Below are positions 46,654-56,393 of a DNA stretch of 64,000 nt, piece after piece. Location of the stretch: contig NZ_RYFG02000108.1 of the NCBI RefSeq assembly GCF_003994235.2, positions 19,352 to 83,351 of the forward strand, written 5' to 3'. Under the pieces are notes generated by a model, which was not told the DNA's origin, searched no databases, and worked only from the letters and a program-made list of their open reading frames with translations. Position numbers and translations under genes: made by a program. The DNA comes from Candidatus Methylobacter oryzae (GTDB taxonomy: Bacteria > Pseudomonadota > Gammaproteobacteria > Methylococcales > Methylomonadaceae). Position 1 is the stretch's first letter, and each line of letters opens with the position of its first letter.

Positions 46654-47712
46654 ATGAAAACTAGCGTGTTACAGTATTTGCGTAAAAAAGGAATTATTGA
46701 GTACATTCGCGACGATGCTAAAGATAAGCTAATAAAAACTAATGCGTTGCAGTATTTGCGTGAAAAAGGAGTTATTGGCTACATTACCGATGAATTTACC
46801 AACACTAAAGGTGAGTCATTGCCTAATAGCTGGTTAAATATAAATAATTCGGATCATATGGCTGCTTGGAAACAGCGCTGCCATTCAAATGATTTAATAA
46901 GATCGGAATTGCTTACACCTGCGGTGGTCTTTCCCTCCATACCGGAAGAGTTTTCGTTTCTGCAACGCCCCGCTCGGCTATCAAGTAATGAAATAGAGGC
47001 TGAGTTAAAAAGTTTGGCTCCTTGGTGTTATCACGTAAGTGATTTGACTCTCCCATTAGGAACTTATAACGAAGAAACTATTTTGTTTCATCGGTTTCGC
47101 AATGCCCTTATTTGTAAAGCAATTGAGTGCCTTTTACCTATTGCGGACACTACTTTTTTAGACATTGGTTGTAATTGTGGTTTTTTCTCACTTGAAATGG
47201 CAAGTCGAGGTGCCAAGCAGTGCCTTGGCATCGATTTACGAGACAAAAATATTGCGCAAGCGAATTTTCTTAAATCACTTTACGGTATTAACCATGTAGA
47301 ATTCAAAGCAACTAATGTTAAAAGTTTGGGAGCTGAACAGTTTGATGTCGTTTTCAATCTTGGGTTAATGTACCACCTTTCTACTCCGCTTGAGGTTCTA
47401 CAATCATGCTTCAATATAACAAAACAAGTTTGCGTAATTGATTCTATTTGTCACACCGAACCTTTTAGCGGCTATCACGTTGTAACACAAAAAAATATCG
47501 ATAGTCCTATTGAAGGAGATTTGAGTTTCGAGCTTCAACCAACCTATAGGGGATTGCTTGATACAATTCATGCGGCGGGTTTCACTCATATTGTTGAACT
47601 TATCGGTCTTGCTTCAGAAAATATTGAGTTATATAACGATTTGTCCCGGAGGTGTTTTTTAGCATTCAAGGACCCCCCCAATCTAGCCGCTCTTAAAAAA
47701 ATTGCGGAATAA
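46654..47712 (+). CDS. SAM-dependent methyltransferase with duplicated N-terminal segment
   Basis: 352 residues. The class I methyltransferase core starts near residue 168 with FLDIGCNCGFFSLEMA (SAM motif I), followed by GIDLRDKNIAQA and FDVVFNLGLMYHLSTP, similar in style to CmoB/DUF1698-type enzymes. The N-terminus carries two 26-residue repeats: LQYLRKKGIIEYI (6-18) and LQYLREKGVIGYI (32-44), from a 78-bp DNA duplication. Placed after the secretion operon and before glycan genes; a sugar or surface-molecule substrate is a guess. Confidence 0.8.
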   Translation: MKTSVLQYLRKKGIIEYIRDDAKDKLIKTNALQYLREKGVIGYITDEFTNTKGESLPNSWLNINNSDHMAAWKQRCHSNDLIRSELLTPAVVFPSIPEEFSFLQRPARLSSNEIEAELKSLAPWCYHVSDLTLPLGTYNEETILFHRFRNALICKAIECLLPIADTTFLDIGCNCGFFSLEMASRGAKQCLGIDLRDKNIAQANFLKSLYGINHVEFKATNVKSLGAEQFDVVFNLGLMYHLSTPLEVLQSCFNITKQVCVIDSICHTEPFSGYHVVTQKNIDSPIEGDLSFELQPTYRGLLDTIHAAGFTHIVELIGLASENIELYNDLSRRCFLAFKDPPNLAALKKIAE

Positions 47713-48109
47713 CACGTTTTTAAGATTGTTCTAAGTCACTTATATATCATACTACAATAATAAAACTGGGCAGTTTGTTAGCCAAAGCGGCCCAGCCTAG
47801 TCGTTTAGATAACTTTATAAGCGCTACGTTGCTGTTGGGTTTAATGATGAAACGGTTTGACGACCGACAGCAACTTGTGTTTTGGGTGAAGATTTACCCT
47901 CTTTGAATAGGAATTGAGATGCTTGCTCGTTTCAAGCAGGCATAATTCAAAGTCTATGTTTCGAGGAAAATCTCTTGATGTTTCCGCGTTGGGAAAATTG
48001 CAGTACCAGAAGCCCTACGCGTGATCATATCCATTCCAAATGGTTCGTTAAGAACTGTTGCGTAGCCTTGTTCATATCACTTGTTTTATCGAGCCGTGGG
48101 ACGTATTGC
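47713..48109. other. Intergenic region between convergent genes
   Basis: About 400 bp. A + strand frame near 47763-47904 reads as a plausible but startless peptide fragment (ending FDDRQQLVFWVKIYPL), perhaps a relic of a lost gene. No promoter, RNA or repeat is recognised. Confidence 0.4.
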
Positions 48110-49192
48110 TCAGTTATTGTCCCGGATATCGTAATAAAATCTCCCAAATGAGAGTTTTCCTTTCATTTTCAAAGCCGGTTTTTCAATTGAGTGCCATGAT
48201 ACGGCGGCAAGAATAATCGTTATAACCGAAGATATGATAAATAAATTTATGGGGTGTATTTGCGGCATTAAATAGGCGACTAATTGTTGCGTAGGAAATG
48301 CATAAATATACAGCCCATAGGAAATATCCCCCCAGTCGTCTATAGACGGCAAACGTAATTTTGGATGTAATGCCAATAAAAGAGTGAAATAGGAAAAAAG
48401 TATCGATTTTATGAACAATGAAAAGGGATAGTGCAATGTCATGTAAACGGAAAGTATCAAGGCGGCAAAGCAGGCAAAATTTAAATAGATGGTATCCCTG
48501 TTAACATAAAAAAACGAACCTAACATGAAGAGAAAGGCTAACTGTGCAGTTCTTGGCTCATGCGCGATAAAAAAATTATTGCCAGAAGACTGTGCATACA
48601 TCAGACATAAGACAATAAAAAACAAATTAAACGATTTTTTGTCTTTAAGCAGAGATAGATAGCCAAGCACGGCAACCCAAACATACATCAAAATTTCGAT
48701 CGGAAGTGTCCACAATGAGCCGTTGACAGACAGCGGATATGGATTATTTAAAAAGACGCCCGGCAAGTCGAACTGAATACCGTTAACTAGAAATATATTA
48801 TGTTTCAAATAGCTCCATGTAGCGGGCGATAAAAAATAGTTCAATTTGGGTTCTGTTGTTACTAGATAACCGGCAAAAACACAAAAAAACACCGCAAACA
48901 CAAGCCCTGGGAATATTCTCAATATCCTGGCTTCAATAAACTCGAATAAATTTTCTCGTTGAATATAACTTGCGGTAACTAAGAAGCCGCTGGTGACAAA
49001 GAACAAATCGACAGCTAAGCTGGGTAGGCTTTCTCCGGTAAATTTAATTAAGAAAGTGCTGATAGGATCTTCTGAGCCGTTTAAGCCTAGCGATAGTGGC
49101 CAAGAGTGACCAAACAGGACAGCCATCGCTGCCAGTAATCTTAAAAGTGTGAAATTGTTTTCACGATCTTTTAATGTGTCTTGTATAGGCAT
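48110..49192 (-). CDS. Acyltransferase 3 family membrane protein
   Basis: 360 residues with about ten hydrophobic segments. The opening NFTLLRLLAAMAVLFGHSWPL carries the family histidine, and FFVTSGFLVTASY follows. Such proteins O-acetylate (or otherwise acylate) polysaccharides and lipids in the inner membrane. Last gene of the leftward polysaccharide operon, 3 bp after the upstream glycosyltransferase, so it probably decorates that glycan. Confidence 0.88.
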   Translation of the reverse strand: MPIQDTLKDRENNFTLLRLLAAMAVLFGHSWPLSLGLNGSEDPISTFLIKFTGESLPSLAVDLFFVTSGFLVTASYIQRENLFEFIEARILRIFPGLVFAVFFCVFAGYLVTTEPKLNYFLSPATWSYLKHNIFLVNGIQFDLPGVFLNNPYPLSVNGSLWTLPIEILMYVWVAVLGYLSLLKDKKSFNLFFIVLCLMYAQSSGNNFFIAHEPRTAQLAFLFMLGSFFYVNRDTIYLNFACFAALILSVYMTLHYPFSLFIKSILFSYFTLLLALHPKLRLPSIDDWGDISYGLYIYAFPTQQLVAYLMPQIHPINLFIISSVITIILAAVSWHSIEKPALKMKGKLSFGRFYYDIRDNN

Positions 49193-49195
49193 GGT

Positions 49196-51496
49196 TTATT
49201 CCCTTGCATGAGATTTAATAATGTCATGTATCGGACGACGAGATAGAAGGCGTTTAATTGATCGTAGAATATCGTAAGGAATAACGCGGCTCATCCAGCG
49301 CATGGAGGGACGCGTATATAGATGCCAGAGAATAGACAGGACGGTTTCCCTCCAGCCATGCTTAATCTCAACGGATATTTGAGTGTTCCTTAATACGGCA
49401 TTGGGAATCGAGAGTATGGTTTGGTTCTCAGGTTCGCTCACAATCAAGTCACGTTTGACAATTTCTAAATACGCTTGATCATAATAATCATGTTTGGATT
49501 CATCTTCTTCAAATCGAGGTGCTGAAATATTCGCGTCTGCTCCCAATTCGTCAATAAAGGCAATGAAATGCTCAATCAATTCACTGGCGCTAGTGAGATG
49601 ATTAAAAAGCAAGGTATTCGCGCGGCAGCTTAATCGTTCGGCAAATGCTCCAAGATTGGGGGCAATAATAGGTAGGCCGGAGTCCAGAGCATAGCTTAAG
49701 GTGTAACTATAGGTTTCCGGCCATTGCGCCGGAAAGAAAATAACGTCCAACTCATGCTGTTTAATTAAATTGCTTAGTTCATTTGAAGCATACGGTCCTG
49801 TGGTTTCGATTGTTTTAAGCGGCCGATAGGCATAACCAAGCAATTTGAATTTAAAAGGCAAGTCTCTGCTTCTTGCTATCAGGCTAAGTTCTTCCAGTAA
49901 ATCGGCCCCTTTCTCCAGACTAAGAGCTCCAAGTACTCCGATCGTATAGCCGGCTTTCTTGGTAAAGCCAATCGGAGGCCTGTTTACGTTACGAACAATC
50001 TCGGGGTGTGGGGCAACAACCGAGTTTTTCAACGGGACTACTCCGGTAAAAATTAATTTAGTTGCAGTTGATGGAAAAATAACGCTAGCCGCATTATTAA
50101 AAAGTTTGCTGAGCGACGCGCGGAAATCCTCAGGCGTCAGTCCTTCGGGGGAAGGATATAAAGGATTATGCAATTTGTCGGAATAGAAACCGGGATATTG
50201 GCCGTTTTCGTTGGTTAATGTTGGATTGCCGCTAAGCCAGTAAAAATCATGAACGGTAAGAAGATGGGCTACGCCAAGGTCGTGCGGTAGGTCCAGCATT
50301 TTTGAGTGAAGGCCGATTGTGTGGTGAAAATGAACGGCGCTAACTCCCAGGGCTTTCAATAGCTCAAGCAAATCGGCATACTCGGATGGTATGTCATAAA
50401 CTAATTTATCCGCATGGCGGTCCATGCCAAGACTGATACAAATCCTGTTATTGTCGCCGTGCGGAGCAAGAAGAACATGCGCTACGTGCGGACCGAAATA
50501 TTGAACTAATTCATCGACATGCTGGCCGACACCTCCGCCAATCGCATGGGATACGTGAAGCACTTTCGGGATTGCCGTCGCAGACAAGAGCTGGATATAT
50601 CGTGCGACTCGTGCCGTTTTTAAGGGATCGGCTTTAATGAATCTTTGCACGTCGGCATGATAATTCGGATGTAATTCGTCAATTACCTGCATTGCGCGAT
50701 CGACAAGCGCCTGCTTGTCCGACGAAAAACTCACATTTCCCTCATGGAATGCATAAAGATTAGGAGAAATTAAATTCAACCAGCCGGCCGCCAATGCTCG
50801 TTGGCATAAATCGTTTTCTTCGCCGTAACCCCTGCCGAATTTCTCTTCATTCAGATAGCCTATCTGATCAAGGCATGATCGGCGGATATACATACAAAAG
50901 CCAACACCGGTCGGCGCTTCTACACAAGGAAGCTTTGTATGTCTAAAAACTATGTCGATAGCATCAACTTCAAGGTTAAAAGGTTGGGCATTTTGCTGCA
51001 GAAAGTTAGGGAAGCTGCATATCGTGGCGTTGTTAGATAAAGGGGTCAGCGTAGCGATATTGGGTTTTGAGTAGGCCTCATCGGCCAGCCTGCCAAGCCA
51101 ATCCTTAGGCACGATCACATCGCTATTTAGAAGGACAACATCGTGTCGGCCAAAATAGGCAAGACCGCGATTAACCGTTTTGACAAATCCCAGATTATGG
51201 TCATTTTTTAATACCGAGCAGCGATCCGGCCATTGGCTAGCCAAGTCTTCAAGCATCGTCTGCATGCCGGCATCCGGGCTGGCATCGTTAATAAGCAGAA
51301 GCCGCGCATTGGCAACAGCCAAAATGCCGGGCATTGCTGTACAAATGCAACGTTTGGTCATCTCCACATCCCGGTAAGCCGGCAGGATAACCGCTATAGG
51401 TTGATTTGAGCCTTTAGGCGATACGGAGGTAGCTGTTCCGCTTTCAGCTGTTGCAGTGGCCTGATCGACAGGATTAATTGTATCGGCTTTATTCAT
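49196..51496 (-). CDS. Two-domain glycosyltransferase (GT2 + GT4)
   Basis: 766 residues from the ATG at 51496, which overlaps the upstream stop as ATGA; the frame extends nine codons further. A GT2 domain (about 30-280: IAVILPAYRDVEMTKRC, LLNSDVIVPKDWL, GYGEENDLCQRAL) is followed by a GT-B domain (about 310-680: VLHVSHAIGGGVGQHVDELV, IGVLGALSLEKGADLL, FPAQWPETYSYTLSYALDSGLPI). Two activities in one chain suggest sequential sugar additions to one acceptor. Confidence 0.86.
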   Translation of the reverse strand: MNKADTINPVDQATATAESGTATSVSPKGSNQPIAVILPAYRDVEMTKRCICTAMPGILAVANARLLLINDASPDAGMQTMLEDLASQWPDRCSVLKNDHNLGFVKTVNRGLAYFGRHDVVLLNSDVIVPKDWLGRLADEAYSKPNIATLTPLSNNATICSFPNFLQQNAQPFNLEVDAIDIVFRHTKLPCVEAPTGVGFCMYIRRSCLDQIGYLNEEKFGRGYGEENDLCQRALAAGWLNLISPNLYAFHEGNVSFSSDKQALVDRAMQVIDELHPNYHADVQRFIKADPLKTARVARYIQLLSATAIPKVLHVSHAIGGGVGQHVDELVQYFGPHVAHVLLAPHGDNNRICISLGMDRHADKLVYDIPSEYADLLELLKALGVSAVHFHHTIGLHSKMLDLPHDLGVAHLLTVHDFYWLSGNPTLTNENGQYPGFYSDKLHNPLYPSPEGLTPEDFRASLSKLFNNAASVIFPSTATKLIFTGVVPLKNSVVAPHPEIVRNVNRPPIGFTKKAGYTIGVLGALSLEKGADLLEELSLIARSRDLPFKFKLLGYAYRPLKTIETTGPYASNELSNLIKQHELDVIFFPAQWPETYSYTLSYALDSGLPIIAPNLGAFAERLSCRANTLLFNHLTSASELIEHFIAFIDELGADANISAPRFEEDESKHDYYDQAYLEIVKRDLIVSEPENQTILSIPNAVLRNTQISVEIKHGWRETVLSILWHLYTRPSMRWMSRVIPYDILRSIKRLLSRRPIHDIIKSHARE

Positions 51497-52488
51497 TTGG
51501 CAAGTCTCGAATAGATGCGCCACATTAAAGTGGACTTGAGTTTTTGCAATTCGGAATTTTTTTCAGCAAGTTGTGCATCGCGTTGTTGAACAATCTGTTG
51601 CGCATAGTCAAGCTGGGCGTCCCGTTGTTGAACAATCTGTTGCGCATAGCTGTGTTGATTGCCGATTTCGTTCAGGCGTTGGTAGTTGATTTGTTGCAAG
51701 GCAGCGATCGAGTCGTCATGCCATTGATGCGTTTTTTCCAGTAAAGCGATAAAGTCTTCCGCTGTAAAAGCGGATAGCCATTTTTTATAAATATGCAAGT
51801 ACGGGTCTCGATTAGCTTGCTGGTGAACGCCTGAGCTATGGCTATGTAGCCGATAGATGGCCGTTATAGTTGGACAATGTAAAAAATCGGTCTTTCGGCT
51901 TAATTGCAACCAAAAATCCCAGTCTTCAAAAAAATCAAAATCGGTATCGAAGCAAGTATTGTCAGCGATTAATTCACGCCGAAAAAGTACGCTGTGGATA
52001 GGAATGAAGTTTTCGTACAGAAGGTGTGAGGCGCTAAACGAAGTGCTATAAACAGTTATGTCGTGGTTATTGCCGTCGGCATCGACGCTAATGACGCGGG
52101 TGGCGGAATAGACCGTTTGGGCAGCGTGGTGTTGAGCGAACCTAATCAACTCTTCAACGTGATTGGGCTCTAATAAATCATCGTCGTCTAAAAAACCGAT
52201 GAATTCACCGTTAGCTGCCGATAGTCCCTGATTTGCCGCACCGCTACGGCCTAAACTAGCGGTTAATTGTACTAACTGAATCGCCGATACTTGGTTCGTA
52301 AAGCTATCGGCAACGCCGCTAACGTCTTCCCCGCCGTCGTTGACAATAACAATCTCGATATTCGGATAAGTTTGCCGGCAAATGGATTGCAAGGCTTCTT
52401 GTAGAAAGCATGGACGGTTTTTAGTTCGAACAATTAAGCTAGTGAGCGGCTCCGCCGTACTGTTTTTATTAAAATCGGGTTGAGTCAT
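51493..52488 (-). CDS. Family 2 glycosyltransferase with C-terminal repeated coil
   Basis: 331 residues. GT2 core: TSLIVRTKNRPCFLQEALQS, IVNDGGEDVSG, FLDDDDLLEPNHVEEL and FFEDWDFWLQLS. The C-terminus (about 280-312) holds a perfect 14-residue duplication YAQQIVQQRDAQLD followed by a coil. The core is very similar to domain 1 of the 907-residue protein upstream (VRTKNRP, VNDGG, FLDDDD, FEDWDFWLQL), indicating duplication. SD is not obvious. Confidence 0.88.
   Translation of the reverse strand: MTQPDFNKNSTAEPLTSLIVRTKNRPCFLQEALQSICRQTYPNIEIVIVNDGGEDVSGVADSFTNQVSAIQLVQLTASLGRSGAANQGLSAANGEFIGFLDDDDLLEPNHVEELIRFAQHHAAQTVYSATRVISVDADGNNHDITVYSTSFSASHLLYENFIPIHSVLFRRELIADNTCFDTDFDFFEDWDFWLQLSRKTDFLHCPTITAIYRLHSHSSGVHQQANRDPYLHIYKKWLSAFTAEDFIALLEKTHQWHDDSIAALQQINYQRLNEIGNQHSYAQQIVQQRDAQLDYAQQIVQQRDAQLAEKNSELQKLKSTLMWRIYSRLAK
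51569..51652. repeat. 42-bp in-frame tandem duplication
   Basis: Two nearly identical 42-bp units encode the 14-residue repeat at the end of the glycosyltransferase. Differences are few, so the duplication is recent or still slipping in number. Confidence 0.85.
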
Positions 52489-52683
52489 AATTATTAAATA
52501 GTAACGGCGACGGAATGCTGCCGATGTTAATTAAATAGAAGTTGTTTAAAATAAATATTTATATTCAATGCGTTGGCTATTATGGAACCGCCTAAGCAGC
52601 TTGCTCTGGACATGCTTTCTAGCGTGCCGGGCGGTATTTATCCTTGGGGCTCTTTTACTAATAGAGGCGCTAGCAAGAAGAAG

Positions 52684-52742
52684 TTTTTATCCCCAAAGGG
52701 CATAAGTTTCGTTGAGCAGACAAGCTGCTTAACCCAGCTTTA
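52684..52742 (-). repeat. Single 54-bp repeat copy
   Basis: One unit, the orientation of the blocks at 13610 and 36889, with small changes (CTTAACCC for CTCAACTC). It lies between two glycosyltransferase genes of the leftward operon, in a 348-bp gap (52489-52836) that otherwise shows no gene. Confidence 0.9.
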
Positions 52743-52836
52743 TGTGCAAACATGTAGACCAAAACGCCCGACGTTCCAAGATAACGTCTTCGCATTCATG
52801 CATATCAGAAACACTATAGCGTTTTGGCTTAGTAGT

Positions 52837-55560
52837 TTATTGGCTTAATAGCCCAATAAGCTCTTCCCGGGTTAAGCCGTTCAGCCTGTTTTCCCGCCAG
52901 ATATATTCATCCTGAATAATCAAGCCATTTTCCTTATAGAAACTTCTAAGGCTGGTTATCATTTTCAGCGGGTCATAGCGGTCATTCACATAACGATCTT
53001 TCATATCTATATTTTTACGATAAACCATATGTTCATGCCACACCCATGAACCGGGGCAGTTAACGAGGCGTTTGCCTTCTCTTCTCAAGGCCATGGAAAC
53101 GCCGGCATCTTCAAATACGTTGGGATAACCGTCGTGTAAAAATAACGCCGGATTGACTGTGAACAATGTGGCGCCGATTGGACACCAGTCGCATTCTCTG
53201 AATTGGGCGGTTTCTAAATCGTAGGTATTCTTGCCTTTGTCATAAAGGTCTAAAAGAATCAGTTGATCGTCGAGATGCCTGATATTTCCTCCGCTAAACT
53301 GCAAGCTCTCGTCCGGGAAAATCACTTTACAACAAACCGCGCCAATATTTTGATCGGATGAAGCTCTGACCAATAACTCTTCTATCCAACCGGGCTCAGC
53401 GATTTCATCGTTATCAAAGATAATAAACCAGTCTCCCGACGCGTGCTGCAACGCCTCTCTTCGGCCGGCAGCAGGTCCGAGATTAGTGTCGTTATAAAAA
53501 ACTTTTAAATTATCAAAGCGGCCTTCAATATTATGTTTAATAAAATCGACTGTTTCTTGCGCGGAGCCGTTATCAAACAGAATAATTTCATGAGGAATGT
53601 TGACGGTTTTTTCCAGGCTTAATAAGGCTTCTAAAGTTTGCTCTTTTTTACCGTACGACAGCATGATGATGGAAATAAAGTGCGAAAATTTTCCATTCCT
53701 TATTTCTTGCCGGGCCGTTGCTTCTTTTTGAATCAGTTGCGTATTGGCAAGCTGCTTATCATTCATTGATACCGTGGTTTGCTTTTTATGCAGACGGTGG
53801 AAATACAGCTTATCGGGAATATGGACAAATGCCTGCGTCGGATAATGAAATGCAATTCTCATCAGCATGTCATAGTCCTGGGCGGAATCGAAGCGAGGAT
53901 CGAATAAGCCAACTTTTGCAAACGCATCCCGATGAATTATTTTCAGATGTGTTGCGAACATTCTATCCAGGTTTTCCAAGAAATAATCTTGCCTTGGCAG
54001 GTGCTCGAATGAAATCCTGTTAACTTCTGCGCCGTCTTCATCGATATTAATACGGCCTGTATGCAGATAAACCGTATCGTCTTGCCAAGCGCTCAACGCA
54101 ATCTCGATCGCGTCGCCGGCTAAGTAATCGTCACAATCCAGAAAAGCAATCACATCGCCTGTTGAGGCGATCAATAATTGATTTTGCGTGGCTGATATAC
54201 CGTTGTTTTTATCCGAATATAAAATTTTTATTTTTGGCTGGTCGAGATATTGATCAAGAATTTTTCTCACTTCACTATCCGGCGACGCATCGTCGCAAAT
54301 TACGACTTCCAAATTGCCGTAGGTCTGCTTTAACGCACTGTCAATGCATTCCCGCAGATGCTTGGAATGGTTATAGACAGGAATAATAATGCTGACTTTG
54401 AGATTCTTAGGATCTCTTACTCGTTTTCTATCTTGAGCTCGCGGGATAAATAGCGTCTTTAAACTATGTTTTAAATTGAAAGGTATGAGCCGGATTAACG
54501 GCTGTAGATATTGATTTTGGTAAGCCCTAATAAGTATTGACCAGACAGCTTGTTTCAGAGTGAATATTTTTTCAGGATTTATCGTCAGGGTACGCCGTAA
54601 CGCTCTTAAAGGCTTAGTTATCCGCCATGAAAGAGAGTTTAATAATAGGTCATTAGCCTGTTTGATATTGTCTATTTCTTGATTGGCAATCGATAGCTGA
54701 AGCATTAATTGCTGTTTATCCAGATCTAACTGAGACCGTAGCAACTCGGTCTTGTCTAAAAGCTTGGCAAGCAGCCTTGCGTGGGCAATTATTTCAATAA
54801 TATCGTCCGTCGACCATTTATGCCGCCATTTATCGATAACGGCATGCAATGCATCAATCGCTCTCGATTCATCAGCAATTACGCCTTCGCCGGATGAGCC
54901 GTTTACAATCCTGTAGTTTGCGGTGATTTCCTGGCTCCGGATAAAGTTGCCCTGGGCTTGCAGTTGCAGCCAGAAGTCCCAATCCTCGAATAAATCAAAC
55001 GTCTCGTCAAAACGGCAAGATGCAGGACCATCAATAACGTTTCGGCGGAAAAGTGCAGCGTGAACAGGTATATAGTTCTCCAGTTTTAGCGCCGCAGGAT
55101 TATAAGGTTGATTAAACAGTTTGATTGTATTGCCCGTTTCCTGATCTATACATCTGACGCCGGCATAGGCCGCAACACAATCGGCATGTGACGGATTCTC
55201 CAATAATTCCAACAGTTGTTGAACATGCTCCGGTTCCAACCAGTCGTCGTCGTCCAGAAAGGCGATGTATTTACCGCTAGCCTTGTCGAGTCCGGCGTTG
55301 GCGGCCTTTGAACGGCCGATGCCGGTAGCAAATTGCAATGGAATAATAGTGATAGCGTCGTCTTTGAATAAGCCGATTATTTCATCAATATCGTCCCCTC
55401 CATCATTGACAACAATGATTTCAATATTGAGGTAAGTCTGTCCGGTAATAGACTGTAGCGCTTCCGTTAGTAATGCCGGACGGTTTTTAGTGCGGACAAT
55501 CAAGCTGACCAACGGTAAATTTTCGATCTTATCCATGGAGGAATCGTTATCTTTCTGCAT
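52837..55560 (-). CDS. Large three-domain GT2 glycosyltransferase
   Basis: 907 residues with three GT2 domains. Domain 1 (about 17-245): VSLIVRTKNRPALLTEAL, VNDGG, FLDDDDW. A helical spacer (about 250-385) follows. Domain 2 (about 390-600): VSIIIPVYNHSKHLRECIDS, CDDASPDS, FLDCDDYL. Domain 3 (about 645-870): ISIIMLSYGKKEQTLEAL, DNGSAQET, FDNDEIAEPGW and WHEHMVY. Such proteins build repeat units of surface polysaccharides. An in-frame ATG at 55536 is an alternative start. Confidence 0.9.
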   Translation of the reverse strand: MQKDNDSSMDKIENLPLVSLIVRTKNRPALLTEALQSITGQTYLNIEIIVVNDGGDDIDEIIGLFKDDAITIIPLQFATGIGRSKAANAGLDKASGKYIAFLDDDDWLEPEHVQQLLELLENPSHADCVAAYAGVRCIDQETGNTIKLFNQPYNPAALKLENYIPVHAALFRRNVIDGPASCRFDETFDLFEDWDFWLQLQAQGNFIRSQEITANYRIVNGSSGEGVIADESRAIDALHAVIDKWRHKWSTDDIIEIIAHARLLAKLLDKTELLRSQLDLDKQQLMLQLSIANQEIDNIKQANDLLLNSLSWRITKPLRALRRTLTINPEKIFTLKQAVWSILIRAYQNQYLQPLIRLIPFNLKHSLKTLFIPRAQDRKRVRDPKNLKVSIIIPVYNHSKHLRECIDSALKQTYGNLEVVICDDASPDSEVRKILDQYLDQPKIKILYSDKNNGISATQNQLLIASTGDVIAFLDCDDYLAGDAIEIALSAWQDDTVYLHTGRINIDEDGAEVNRISFEHLPRQDYFLENLDRMFATHLKIIHRDAFAKVGLFDPRFDSAQDYDMLMRIAFHYPTQAFVHIPDKLYFHRLHKKQTTVSMNDKQLANTQLIQKEATARQEIRNGKFSHFISIIMLSYGKKEQTLEALLSLEKTVNIPHEIILFDNGSAQETVDFIKHNIEGRFDNLKVFYNDTNLGPAAGRREALQHASGDWFIIFDNDEIAEPGWIEELLVRASSDQNIGAVCCKVIFPDESLQFSGGNIRHLDDQLILLDLYDKGKNTYDLETAQFRECDWCPIGATLFTVNPALFLHDGYPNVFEDAGVSMALRREGKRLVNCPGSWVWHEHMVYRKNIDMKDRYVNDRYDPLKMITSLRSFYKENGLIIQDEYIWRENRLNGLTREELIGLLSQ

Positions 55561-55601
55561 AGGTATAAATTATTAGAATAAGCGAATGCTGAATAAAAGA
55601 A

Positions 55602-56393
55602 TCAATGGTTCAATAGTTTTTCAAGATAAATGCGCAAACACAGCATTCTTTCCGGGATGCCGTTCCAAGTTCCGCTGTTTTCGGCCTCGACAAAAGCCTC
55701 CGCGAATTTGGAATGCCCGCTTCCCGACAAATAAAGTCCGCGATAGGCGGCCAAGCCGATACTGGCGGAAAGATAATCGCAATGTGCCAGCGGTAGTTGA
55801 TAGTGACTAATCGCTTGCCGTTTAAGCTCAATTACGCTGCTGATGTCAACGACATGAGTAGCGGGAACCGGACTCCATATTTCATAGAAAAATAACCGCT
55901 TGGCCGTTTTGTGTCGTTGCCAAAGAGAAGCCAGCGTTTGTCCTATCGCGACGTGATCGCGGTGGTAGTCGAGTACCGACGGTGAAAATATCCAGTCGGC
56001 TTGGAATTGTTCCATGATCTCCAGAACGTGATGTTCAAATTTGGGATGGCTGCGAAAACTGCCGTCCGGCTCGTCCATGAATAACCAGTCTTGAATACCT
56101 AATGCCGTTAAGGCGGCTTTGGCTTCCTGTTGGCGGATCGCGATTGAGCCTTCCGGTAAACTGCCTGCCCCTCCGCCATCCGTGACAAAGACGACTTTGA
56201 CGTTACATCCGTTTTGTTGCAGTAGTGCCAGCGTGCCGCCGCAGCCGAGCGTTTCATCGTCAGGGTGAGGCGCAAAAACCAGTACCTTGCCTTGATCGAG
56301 CAATGCTAAAGATCTGGGCAAAGGGCATGGCTTTAGTGCCGCTATCCGGCTTTGCCGGCGGCTATGGATGAAATTGTTGATAAAGTTTTTCAT
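55602..56393 (-). CDS. PIG-L/LmbE-type N-deacetylase
   Basis: 263 residues from the ATG at 56393. Zinc motifs PHPDDETLGCGG (about 42-53) and HRDHVAIG (about 144-151) are intact. The family deacetylates N-acetylglucosamine-type substrates on lipid or glycan carriers. It starts 32 bp inside the end of the upstream GT4 gene, so translation is probably coupled; another 21 codons of open frame upstream are unlikely to be used. Confidence 0.87.
   Translation of the reverse strand: MKNFINNFIHSRRQSRIAALKPCPLPRSLALLDQGKVLVFAPHPDDETLGCGGTLALLQQNGCNVKVVFVTDGGGAGSLPEGSIAIRQQEAKAALTALGIQDWLFMDEPDGSFRSHPKFEHHVLEIMEQFQADWIFSPSVLDYHRDHVAIGQTLASLWQRHKTAKRLFFYEIWSPVPATHVVDISSVIELKRQAISHYQLPLAHCDYLSASIGLAAYRGLYLSGSGHSKFAEAFVEAENSGTWNGIPERMLCLRIYLEKLLNH

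Noticed and set aside
52573..52848. Open frame of 91 codons between two glycosyltransferase genes
   Set aside because: It spans a 54-bp repeat copy, lies opposite to the operon and shows no protein-like features.
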